Of a stretch of DNA of 64,000 bases, positions 31,954 through 43,474 are shown piece after piece. The stretch is from Zygnema cylindricum. Lineage: Eukaryota; Streptophyta; Zygnematophyceae; Zygnematales; Zygnemataceae. The notes beneath the pieces are model-generated. The model was not told the DNA's origin. It saw nothing but the letters and a program-made list of their open reading frames with translations, and searched no databases. Numbering within the stretch: position 1 is the first letter of the stretch; each line of letters starts with the position of its first letter. The stretch spans positions 62,001 through 126,000 of the forward strand of contig JBBHKE010000140.1 of assembly GCA_037447655.1 (NCBI GenBank), given 5' to 3'. A program made the position numbers and the translations under genes.

Positions 31954-32320
31954 ATAAATTAGTCTACGTGTAATTATTTATATGTTTAACAAACCCCATA
32001 TATCTTAGCACTGGTCTTAGACCTAACGGACAAAGCTAACAACTACATCGACGGACGGCATGTACCAGTATCAATTCCTGGGTCCGCCAATACTTTTGGT
32101 AAACCCATCTCTTTTTGTGCTACCTGTCTGCTAGAAAGCTTTAGGCAGCCATGGCTCTATCACCCTACTGAGAAAGCTTTAGGCAGCCATGGCACTATCA
32201 CCCTACACAGCCTTCAGTGACTACAACAAATGTGGAGCCTTGGAGAAGGGAGTTAGAGGTAGACCGCCTCTACCTTTTTCCTATTATAATACAGACCTAG
32301 AAAATATTCAAATATCAACA
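31954..32320 (-). repeat. copia LTR 5' fragment abutting the pherophorin exon
   Basis: Starts TGTTGATATTTGAAT at 32320 and stops at CGTTAAAT (about 31954), the same breakpoint as the fragment at 21583. It contains a tandem duplication of about 36 bp (32135-32206). The pherophorin reading frame begins directly after it. Confidence 0.75.
32018..32097 (+). ncRNA. tRNA-like Pol III unit in LTR fragment
   Basis: A box TAGACCTAACGG (32018-32029), B box GTATCAATTCC (32068-32078), TTTT (32094-32097). Confidence 0.55.
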
Positions 32321-32324
32321 CACT

Positions 32325-33598
32325 GGTGACCATTTTTATGTCAACGGGCAACATGCTCATATCAAGTTCCGCACCTTTAATTCGGTAAGTACCAAATGTG
32401 GAAAGCATCTAAAAACAAAGCTTCTCGCCTGATTGGCACATGATGGCGTGTGACGGATCGCTTTGTACTTTCCACACGGCTAGAAGTGCATGTGCGTAGA
32501 CTAAATGATCCTCATAAGTTAAAACATGCGGTGTTCAAAAGAGAATTAATGGATGATTCATAGTTAAGTCATAACAACTTTACAAGTATAACTGGTTGAG
32601 GCTCACATAAAATGGTTTGGCATCCATTGCAGGCACCGAAGAGCTACTTCGATAATTCTCGCTTCGTGATTCCCCTCATCGCAGTACAAATTCCAAGCGG
32701 CAATAGCATCCTAAACCTCAACTTGGGCGACACAAACAAGCAAGCCTACCCTGATGAGCGTCGATGCCTTGTCTTTGCGACGTATCCCTCAACGGCACCT
32801 TGTACCTGTTCTACTTTTAAAACTCTTGCCTCACCACCTCCACCATCCCCTCCACCACCTCCACCATCCCCCCCTCCTTCACCTTCACCGCCTCCACAAT
32901 CTCCTCCTCCACCTTCTCCTTGTCCTCCCTCACCTTCTCCTCCACCTCCATCACCGCCCCCACCTCCACCATCCCCTCCTCCTCCTTCACCTTCACCCCC
33001 CCCTCCATCACCTTCGCCCCCTCTACCATCTCCTTCCCCACCTTTGCCACCTCCTCCCTCACCTTCTCCCCCACCTCCATCCCCACCTTCCCCTCCTCCT
33101 TCGCCCTCGCCACCTCCACCATCTCCTCCTCCTCCACCCCCTCCTTCACCGCCTCCTCCTCTCGCATGCAACACCTCTTGCCCATCCACTTCGTTGGAGC
33201 TTTGTGACTTCTACTTAACGAGACACGAGAGTGAAATTCTTACGATTGAGCTTGTAAATGGCGAGGGAACGTGTTTGAGTAGCGGTTTGAGGACGAATAA
33301 AACCGGCGCTGAGGTTGTCGTTGAGGTGGACGAGTCCGGTTCAGCTCTCTTCCGAGAATGTCCGGCATGTACTAACACTGTCGAAAACCAATTCTACCTA
33401 AATTGGGAAGATGTTTTCTTGAAAGCCCTGACCTTCCAAACAATACCGGGCATTGATTACTTCCGCAGCCGTTGTGTCATGTTGCCCGTTACCGTGTTCA
33501 GAATCGCCTATAAGGGTGTGGCTTTTAATGTACCGGCAGATGATACGAAGAACCTCTTTACCACTGCAAGAAAATGTGTGATGTTCAAGACGTCTTAA
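32325..33598 (+). CDS. pherophorin-like protein, 3' exons
   Basis: Extracellular-matrix or wall glycoprotein type, judged by architecture. Exon 32325-32384 (GDHFYVNGQHAHIKFRTFNS) ends at GTAAGT; the intron 32385-32632 ends TTGCAG; exon 32633-33598 runs to TAA in the same phase. A first globular domain ends RCLVFAT, then a rod of SPPPP-type repeats (about 32830-33165), then a second domain ending RKCVMFKTS. The two domains match each other: DHFYVN with NQFYLN, TFNS-YFDNSRFVIPL with TFQT-YFRSRCVMLPV, and the final Cys motif. Such paired domains around a hydroxyproline rod are typical of pherophorins. The upstream exon part is lost or moved: a stop lies in the LTR fragment just before 32321. Confidence 0.75.
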
Positions 33599-36299
33599 GT
33601 TCGAACGATTCGTTTTGTTTTCATTGATCAGTTCGTCAAATTCTTCATCTCCTTATTGCTTTTGTACAGCTTCAAGATAATGCTAGAAGTTACTTTAGCA
33701 TTGTGGTGCTTCTGAAGAGAAAATTCTTGTGATTCTCTTCGCCGAAAAGGAGCAACTACGTCTTAGTGGAGGTGATTGTAAATACTTCATTACTTGTTTT
33801 TAGTAATTTTTGTAGGAATCTTTTTGTTTCCTCTCATATATTATCAATCTAGAATCAGTTTTATTTCCTTTGTGTCTTGTTTTGGTTTCTTTTTGCATTA
33901 CTTGTATAGAAATACCAAAATGTGTTGCCACCTGATTTTTATTTTCAGGAAGTTCTCGAGTTTCTAAGCAAATTTGTCGAAATTTAATGTTCGACTTTTG
34001 TAAATAGTACTGGCCTATTTTGCTTAGGGTGTTTTGTGGTTTAATGCGTCTTATTATTATTTATATTTTTTTTACTATCCACTCAGCCTAACCTGTTGTT
34101 ATGGAAAAGCAAATAAAAGCTAACCCTATTTGACAAGTTTACAACTATTGGACTATGGAAACGTCACTAGAAGTTGTATCTATTCACGTGTTTTATTTCT
34201 GCCGCCTTTCCCCTGCTGCCTGCTGCTTCTAAACGAGTTTGCCTTTTGGTTACTAAAGGAGTAAAAAACTAAAATTTACTTGGGATGATTTGAGTGCCAC
34301 GGAAATTTCACAATGCATCTGATGTTAACTCACAAGCTAAAAGGTCGATGTTGTATGGGTAATGTGTTTGGCAAATATGAAGCTAGCACTGAAAGGGTTG
34401 TTAGATGAAATTAAATAGTTGAGATGATACAACAAGCAATATTAAACCATCAAGAAATTCAGAAACATACAAGCTGAAATGTTTCGTCAACTACAGAAAA
34501 GGTTTGTTATAATAATCATTCACCGTTGATATCCCTGAACGTACATAGAGTTCTCCAAAAGTAGATTTCAACGACATGTGTTCTATACTGTTGATTGCCC
34601 GTGTAAAATCACTACATGTAACCGAGTCTTAATATTTGCCAATAACTATCCCTAAATTTGAAAATTTCTTTATAGAACGACCATGCAGGTTGAATAGATT
34701 TGATCGAATCTGAAAGAAATTGAATACATTTTAACTCACAACATTGAAGGACATCAAATTGAATGTAACTTAATCAGACAAAATTCAGTTTAGCTTCAAG
34801 AAATTCACTTGTATATTACGAAATATGATTAAATTTCTCTCAATAAACCAAATTTTGTTAGATTTGACTTATTTTGACTGAGTTGAATTTGACTGATATT
34901 CATTGTTTTAGGATTTCAATGAATTTTATGGAGTTTTTGAAAACTCCTTAAATTGGAAAAAAGTTATGTTTCATTTACTGAATCTGCTTAAGGTCGGCTG
35001 CTTGTAATTGTACTTAAAATATACAGTATTTCACTAATTTCAATTGAACTCGACTGAACCTAACTGAATTTCTAAAGAAAGTTGCTTGCGTATTTCTTAT
35101 TTTTATTGAATCGTACATGATTAAATGCGAAAAAGTTGTTTAGTCTAACATCTTGCAGAACTGGTAGCAGAATTAAGGGGATGGAATTTTGTGAATGAAA
35201 AATGTGTGGCGTGAGGAAATGTGACAATAATCACTTAGTTGGCAGTCACAATGTAAAAAACAGTGTTATGATAAAGGGAATCTATGGAGTCAATGGGGTT
35301 TCCCCTCTTCCACTATGACATCATTTAGATGTTTGTACTTTAGAGATTTGAAACAACACGATTTTAACCATTAAAGACCCTGAAAATGTCTTTAAAATGT
35401 ATTCCAATGTTGCAATGAATATTTAATTTCCATGCCATTAGAGTTCTCAACAAAGTTAATAATAAATTCCATTTCAATAACGTGTCCGATGTTAAAGGTT
35501 CGAACATTTACTGATAAATATTGGAATTGAACACCTAATGATGAATTTAAGGTGTCATGACTTGTAGAATATTGTCATTGGTTTTCGATGGCTTACCATG
35601 AAAATCAAGAGAAACAACCGTCAATTAAAGTTATTGTTTGAATTCTATGCTGAACAAATGTTGGGAGGACATTTTTGTCAAAAATTAATTGTTTTTCAAA
35701 TATGCACACGTTAATTGTACGAGAAAACGAATGCACCAGTAAGGTCACAAAGACATACATTTAATTGTGCACATGGCATATTTGTCACTTAACTGTAAGC
35801 CATGCAGACCCTAGGTAGCCATTGATTGGTTAGGTGTTAGGTCCTTTGTAATAAATCTGCCGCCCATGAATTGTCGCTAAGAAGGAATGGAAAGCGTCAA
35901 AGAAAGGACTCTAACTTTAACCCGATCTATTGGTGGAGTGTATCGCCGAATGTGATTGGGTCACCCGTCATACGCACTGAGCATATAAACTCCTTTTAAC
36001 TTCAATTATATCCCTCTCTCATATTACAAACATCGGGTAATTACTAATTACTTCCTGCTTCAACGCCTATATTTAAGTGTATGGCAGCGTGAAAACCGCA
36101 TGCGTAAGCGAACTGACATTTCACACGAAACTAAAAGTGTGTACAAGTCCGTACAGAACCACAACCAAAGTCCGCCGCCCATGCAAAAAAGTCACGTACG
36201 GATTCGTACCAATGTACCAAAACTAACAATCGGCGTCCACCACACAGAGAGCGCGTCCTAGGGCGATCTGAAGGCACGCTCAGGGCTTCTGAGTTTTGT
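33599..36299. other. AT-rich intergenic, no gene recognised
   Basis: 3' flank of the pherophorin gene. 34680-35060 repeats AATTGAATTTGACTG-like phrases. No frame with recognisable domains. Confidence 0.5.
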
Positions 36300-36582
36300 C
36301 TATCTTATGAGACGGAGCTCAACACTAAAAAGATACATGGACTTAAAAATTTGCCACTTTGTTTGTCTTGCGGATTCTCTTTCGCATCTTTGCATCTGGT
36401 TGGTATTCATTTGCATTGGTTGCTTGAAGGTGGAAAGTTGGGCGCGGAGTAAGAGGAAGGGAGGTGGTGTTCGAGGAATGTCCACATCGGACTCCACACG
36501 TGTGTATCGCAGTAAATGCTGGTTACGCCAGTGCGCCGTTCATTGCCGTAAAATTCGGTTTCAGGTGCTTGCATGCACAACC

Positions 36583-36655
36583 GGTCGGGTAGCTCAGTTG
36601 GTAGAGCTAGTGTACGGCTAACACAAGGTCTAGGGTTTAATCCCCGGCTTTGCCA
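36583..36655 (+). tRNA. tRNA-like sequence or tRNA pseudogene
   Basis: 73 nt with canonical arm spacing: perfect A box TAGCTCAGTTGG, D-stem GCTC/GAGC, anticodon-stem core GTGT/ACAC, T-loop TTTAATC with a 3-bp stem core, then TTTT at 36657-36660. The acceptor has six pairs only if T-G pairs are allowed, with one C-T mismatch, a pattern expected from C-to-T decay. The loop ACGGCTA has C at position 33. A decoding function is unlikely; a tRNA-derived SINE head is an alternative, but no second copy is in the window. Confidence 0.55.
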
Positions 36656-39600
36656 TTTTCCAAAGTTTTCACTTTGGCGCCCATGCGATATATTGAATAT
36701 CACCGATCCTCAATATGATTGGAGGTGGATTGGCGGATGTCATGAAATTATACAAAAGAGAAAGATCAATGCATTTGAAAGAGAAATTGATTCGTAGTTT
36801 GGATGATTTCATTAAGTCATAAGAGTTACTTATATACAAAACATACAATGCTAATTACTGTGGAGTCTAAGTGCTCTACGGTGCGCTGTAACAAAGGGAT
36901 CCTAGTCTAGATTCTAATAAATGTATGTATGACAAAAAGAAAGACTGGACCGTTGCCCAAAGGGCTGGACCGACGGTCAAAGGACTTGTACGTAAGAAAA
37001 GACTAGACCGACGTATGTAATGAAAAAGTACAAAAGGTTGGACCGACATATGGAAGTACGGACAAGACCAAAAGTGAGTCGTCTAGATAAAACGGTCAAC
37101 AAGACTTGACCGACGTAAGAAAGTACGGACAAGACAAAAATGAACTGATACTAAATGTCCCTTAACAGGTGGGACAAGTCGCGGAGTTGGGGACCAGTGA
37201 GTTTCTTCCTTCAGTTTTGGCTGCCTTTGGCCTTAGTCCAACCATTTCGGAGAAAATGTCACACTCTGACTGGCTTACTAAGGAAACTAGCAAGGTCTCT
37301 CAAAGTCCCTTAATTTAATTTTCCTTAAATGATAGCGTCCATAAGATTGATATCGTTAAATCTTAGAAGCTCCTCACTTCCGCATAAGGTGTGATTGGTT
37401 GGTCGTTCTCACCATCTTTTCGGGGTGAGACTAACAGGTAGGCTTCTTTCTATTAATTCAGGAGGTGGGACATTTGGAAAATTGGATTGCCAGACTACTC
37501 TCACGCTCATGTGACGTGATAGGAAATGGGTGTGATGTAGGGGGTTGTAAAAATTTTGGCTATGTAAATCATGAAAGTGTTTGGAAATATATGAGGGATA
37601 TTATTCATTAAGTGAAGTTAAGTCTAAAATCATAAAAATAGGCGGTATTACCCACTCCAAAAATCTCAAAAGCTTAATTTTTTTTACCTTTTATGATCTA
37701 CCTACCTAATAAACCCAGAATACTACCTAGGACCTTACAATTCCCAATCTTCCGATCCCTTTTTACAACTCCCGACCTCCCTCTCTCTCACTTTCACTCT
37801 CTAAAAAACGCCTTAATATGTTTAATAGAAGGTTAAATAGTCAAATATGACATAGATGATTAGATTTTAAACTCAAAATATAAATTTTTACCCGAAAAAA
37901 CCAATCAATTCGGATCGCAATATGGCAAATTTGGAAATTAACCTGGACCTTTAGAAAAAACAAAATGTTTTGTAGTACACAATCCATATTGGTGTTAGAC
38001 ATGTCACACACGCTACAAATCGAAAGACTAAAAAGGGGTCACGGTCAACGGTTGACGACTTACGTCGTGCGAAGAAACATAGAAAACAAAGTGCGAAAGC
38101 GTGTGAAAACGCGCTTATAATCCGGTATCCCTATAAAACGTGGCTACCGGATATAGTGTTTGCACGCGTTTTCATTATACGTGTTGTTTTGTTTCCAAAT
38201 GATACAATTGGACCCATAAAGAACGGCGACGTGACATTAGTAACGGCGCAGTTTGGCATTTCACGCCCCGCCAACACGACAACGACATTGACAACGGCAA
38301 CCAGAAATGGAGCAAATTCATGTACTGTAATGTTCTGTAGGTTGTGTGTCGGTGGTCATTTGCCGATAACCAATGTGTACCTATTTTAGACCTACCGATA
38401 ATCGATATAATGTCCGATCTATCGGTGAAGGAAGTATGGGGATGAATTTCCAAAATCCAAAGGTCGCTCTCCCCAGAGGTCGCAAACGGTCAACCGAAAC
38501 CGTGACCGACCGATAACCGACCGCCCGCGCCGGATCCGGAACGGATTCGGTTGCCAAATTCTGGGGTCGTGGTTGGTTGATTCACCAAGAAAAAAAAAGT
38601 CGGTTACGGTCAGTCATGCAAAAAAACGAAAAAAAATGAAAATTTTGTACTGTCCATACAATCCAACATTATTGTACTTTGTAATCTTTGGTATCTTGGA
38701 AGAACATGACATCATGATTGCCGTCACAAATCTGAAACGGTAGTAAGAGTATTATTTTCGCAAATCGTAGGGAACACGACAAGTCATAATTATTGGTACT
38801 GTTATAGTATTGTTTTAAATAGTGTGGTTTACGATCCGTATCTGACCGCGCAAAATTGTACCGTATTAACGAAGAAAGTACAAAAAATGATTTAATACAT
38901 GTCGTTATGATGTAACTACGTTTTCACAAACCGCGTAGTGCAAACGGCATAATGACATAAAATTGTACGTTTGGCAGATTACGATAATTACGATTCGCAT
39001 TGTAATTAATGCTTACCGCTAAAAACAACGAGCTTTGTAGTTTTGTACCTTTTCGATTACGGTCGGGTATGGTTAGTCGTGAGAAATCGAGTTTCGGTTA
39101 GTTTTTATATTCGTAAACGTCGGTCGGTTAACGGTTGACAATTTTGGAGCGTGACATAACCCGGTCGGCCGTCGCTTACTCAAATTTTGAAAAAAAAAAA
39201 ACGGTCAGTTTCGGTTGTGTAAAATTTTGACTTTTGCGACCTCGGGCTCTCCCCCCCGGCGATATCTCTGTAGTCATTTCGTACTTTATAAGTTTATATC
39301 TCTATGTGAATCATTATTCCGTACTTTTTGTACTCTCCCTTCTCGCTCCTCAACCGAAATTTTTTTTGGTCGGCGATAACTTTTGTTGGTTCTGGAGCGA
39401 TACATCAAGACCCCTCACCTCTCGATAATGATATTATCAGAAATTGGATTTTTCGCTATAAAAAACTACCCGATACAGAATACTACAAAATACATATGCA
39501 ACGACTACAAGACGTAAAACCGGTCCTAACTCTAAATTTTATGTTCTATCCAAAAAAATGAAACGTACGAAAACAAGGAAAAAAATCAAAAATATACATG

Positions 39601-39756
39601 CACAATTATAATTTTAATAATATACTACCCATTTATTATAAATTTATATATTCGTTCAATTAATTAACTAAAGCATATTTTTACCGTCAGACATTTCACA
39701 CCACCGCTAGAAAGTGACAAACTAAAATGGGATAATCGTCGACCGCCGCTGACTTA
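36656..39756. other. intergenic with tandem GGACCGAC repeats and MITE relic
   Basis: 36940-37140 holds degenerate tandem units with CTGGACCGACG and AGTACGGACAAGAC. 38480-38620 and 39050-39230 are rich in CGGTCGGTTACGG-like phrases. 38815-39000 matches the interior of the TA-flanked element at 56672-56830 and is a relic of it. No gene recognised. Confidence 0.45.
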
Positions 39757-41770
39757 GGGTGACGTTCCATCAGACAAAAAGTGGGGTAGTTTACAAAAAT
39801 CCGCGACTATCCGTACCAGACCGTACCACTTATTATGTTTTAATACGAGAAACAACATTACAGAGAATCTTGCCAATACTCTCCTAAGGTCTGGGAGGTA
39901 ATATCGACCATCGGGTGTTCATTTGCGAGGCGTTCGCTTCCTTTTTCTCTGTAACTGTCAACGTGCCTCAAAGAGGTGGAATGGCAGATACAGAAAAAAA
40001 TTAATCGCGACACGCTGGACGATTAGGCTACGTGTCACGATGAACAACCAACGAAAATTGACAAAATTTTCACATGACACGCGCTTTCGAAAATACAACC
40101 GAAAATAAAAATGTAGTTTCTTAACTCTTCTTCATCACTCTATTTTCGGTACATTTTGTTTGTAACACTATTTTTGTCAAAAGACTTTCGTTATGTTCGA
40201 AAAAAGGAACCCTAGAAAATGAGTTGGCGTAGAAGACCGGCGTCTGCAAAAAGTATAACAACCTTTTGTCGTATGGTGACTTGGTACGCAGGTACATAGA
40301 ACCTAAGTGAATATTTAAGTAAAATTTGTCGGTGCTAAAAATCTTAAGGATATTTATATCGGATCGTGGCTTACGCAGTGCGAATCAAATTAGAACACGT
40401 GATTTACATACTCTTCGTGATGGAACATCGACTTAGGGTACTTTCGCATGTGTTAAAGTTACAATTATTTCGTGTCGTTTTCCTTCATAACTTAGAAAAA
40501 AACGAGAAAATCCGCAGCCATACAAAAAAAATGATATTATTTCGATACAAGTTACATTACCGTGAAACTTTATATGTACATTAGTATGTCGTCTACCGCG
40601 ATGCAATTTGTCCTTTAGCGCATTTCGACCCATTTTCGCGTCCTTCCATCACATGTTCAAACTTTACATCAAATCACCTCGCGAGGTGATTTGAAATAGA
40701 GTCCAATAAGGAAAGCGAATAAGGAGACGATGTCGCACGTGTCTGAAGTTTTTTACATTTTTTGTGCGCGGAGTACCAAAAAAAAAATCACACTGCACGT
40801 TTACAGCCTGTGCGTACTGTTTTCCGTGCGCTGATTTTCGTACAGGGGGCGCCTCTCTCAAATACACGTATCTTCACACATACGGCCTATGAAGAACATT
40901 GACCACCTGTCGGCAAATGGGAAGACAAAAAAGGAAACCGCATTTTTGTGCGACAGCGAAAGGTATTTTTGGGTTTCAACACGTCGACAATGTGGCGTAC
41001 GGATATTTTGAAGTCACAAAAATTGTACAACGTGCGGAGAAACGCCTCAAATTGAAGCCGAGTGGAAGTTTCGCTTCATTTTGTGTACCACTTCATCGGT
41101 CACAATGCTTCGTACACGTCTACGTAAGTCACTTTTTTAAGTAACAAGTTATTTTCGTTTACATCCGAATGCTCTGAAAGTTGTACGGAGAATCTTCGGT
41201 AAAAAACAAATTAACAAGACTAAGGGTACTTTCGCATGTAATCGAAACTTAGTCTTGTTTTCGGACCCCCTGTACGAAAATCAGCGCACGGAAAATAGTA
41301 CACACCGGTTGTAAACGTGGAGTGTGATTTTTAGTTTGGTACTCCGCGCACAAAAAATGTAAAAAACTTCAAACACGTGCGACATCGTTTGCCTATTTGC
41401 TTTCCTTATTGGACTTTATTTCAAATCACCTCGCGAGGTGATTTGATGTAAAGTTTGAACATGTGATGGAAAGACGCAAAAATGGGCATAAATGCGCTAA
41501 ACGACAAATTGCATCGTGATAGACGACATACTAATGTACGTATAAAGTTTCACGGTAATGCAACTTGTACGTTAATAATTTTAACTTTTTGGTACGACTG
41601 CCGATTTTCTCGTTTTTTTCTAAGTTGTGAAGAAAAACGACACGAAATAACTGTAACTTTAAGACATGCGAAAGTACCCTAAGTTTTAGTTACAAGCGAA
41701 AGTACCTTTAATCAACCCGGTCTGTAGAGTTGGCCATACGATTACAAAAACGCCTGATGGAACGTCACCC
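39757..41770. mobile_element. PIF/Harbinger-like element, TSD TTA, with long internal palindrome
   Basis: Ends GGGTGACGTTCCATCAG and CTGATGGAACGTCACCC are inverted repeats of 17 bp; TTA lies on both sides (39754-39756 and 41771-41773), as in PIF/Harbinger elements. Within it, about 40433-40860 and 41260-41688 are inverted copies of each other, each with a palindrome CACCTCGCGAGGTG. The loop between them has only a short frame (40899-41144) with no recognised transposase motif, so it is non-autonomous or foldback in structure. Confidence 0.85.
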
Positions 41771-42431
41771 TTACGCTGTACGTACAAATGAAATCCGAAA
41801 GATAACGGACGGTCACGTGGCATTAAATGGGCCTCATTTTGACATTTGATTTCACGCCATAGGTTTAATTTGCTAAGGAGGTTTCCCCATGTATTCGGTA
41901 CTTTGATAAATTATTTTGGACTGTAGTGATGATTCTCCGTACTACTTTGAAGAGTATCCCAAATTCCCAATGTGCGAAAATGAAATCGGAACTTGACATG
42001 TGACGATTTTTTACATAGGTACAACTTTGTGACGGTTCAAGACGACTACGAAATTGGTGACGCCAACAAAAATAGCAACAGTTGTAGACATATAGATTTT
42101 TATAATTTTGTGACATGGCAGATGTTTAAGGTTTTGTGACGTTGTGACGTTGTGACGCTATGCTCACTTGTGACAACGTCAACGTCACATATTCAATTAC
42201 TTTCGGCTACCCGATTTCGTTTTTTCAACTATTCTCACTCGACTTGCCATAAAAATATAACTAAAGGTATATAAAATAGTTATTTTTCAAATATCTTTCA
42301 TTTCATACCAATACTGTCTGCCTCATTCTAAAAAGTGTGAGGTAAAAGCGATAATGTGAAAGGGAAAGGGGAGAGGCGACGACGACGCAAAATTTTGCAG
42401 ATGACCCATGAATAAAAGTGGAGGTTTGAGA

Positions 42432-43474
42432 TGTAGAAACTAATGGTTTTAAGTATTTTCTAGGTCTGAAAAGAAATAAAGAAGTCGAGGCAGTCTATCT
42501 CTAACTTCTCTCTCCAACTCTCAAACTTGTCGCAGTCACTGAGAAATTGGAGAGGAAGCTAGAGTCATGGCTACCTTGGCTATCTTGAGGTTTACGGGAA
42601 TTTTATATTAGGGTTTATTTATTTAAAAGGTATGTGCCGGCGGCAGGATTTGATCCTTGTACCTACCGGCCGGCAGACAGGAATTAGCCGGTAGCCTTAG
42701 CCGTTAAGTCTAGCAGTGGTGTTACGTACTATATAGTTTGATATTTATTTAAATACGTATACGTACGATAAATCATTTAACTGTTATGGATTACGCGATA
42801 CATAGATCCAGTAGTATATAATGTACGAATTACGGTACGGACAAAAATCAATACCGCGCATTTGTTTCGTAAGTGAACCAAATACCGCGCATGTATTTAT
42901 TACGGCTACGATTAAATCCGAATTTAATCGGACGGCCGGGATTAGCGTCGAGATCGCGGAGGAAGATTTCGACGGTTTGTGGCCATCGCCACATCGGATG
43001 ACGCGTGGCGAAATTCCGTTGGATTGTGGAATCTCCGAAGATTATGGCACCGAATCCGGATTTGACATGTGTCGACATTTAGGCCATGTCGTACAATGTC
43101 CGTACCTAAAGTATACCGGCAGCTGTACTTTTGCGTACGGAACTCAATTCTGATTGGTTCCGTACATCAGTAGATAGAGTCTGTGAGAGAGATAAGACTT
43201 AGAAAAATTAGAAGATAGGACCCCCTCTCCCAAAGAGCTTCTGTACAAAAGGTCAACTTTGACCCTCCATAACTTACTGCTCAGGGGAGCAAATTCAGAG
43301 ATTCTTTTTGCTACCGACTCAGGGGAGTCTTGCCTTCACAGAGGTGCAGGTGGTCAGAGTTTTTGTTTGCCAGGGTGGCAATTATTTTTGCTGAAACACA
43401 AAGGGGTCAGGATTATCCTAGAGGCTTCTTAGAAGTTGTCTACTCTGAGGACTTATGGAGGTCTCAGAGTTTCA
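42432..43474 (+). repeat. 5' LTR
   Basis: Starts TGTAGAAACT, ends GAGTTTCA. gag ATG at 43455 is inside it, 20 bases from the end. Confidence 0.95.
42625..42712 (-). ncRNA. antisense tRNA-like Pol III unit in 5' LTR
   Basis: A box TAGACTTAACGG (42712-42701), continuing CTAAGGC, B box GGATCAAATCC (42656-42646), TTTT (42628-42625), minus strand. It begins 193 bases from the LTR start, exactly as in the 3' LTR. Confidence 0.65.

Noticed and set aside
32746-33218. Gly-rich and Leu/His-rich frames over the pherophorin rod
   Set aside because: They are other-frame shadows of the Ser-Pro repeats; the true frame links two Cys domains and a phase-matched intron.
40899-41144. Transposase in the Harbinger-like element
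   Set aside because: The 81-residue frame has no DDE or helix-turn-helix motif that I can see and lies in the palindrome loop.
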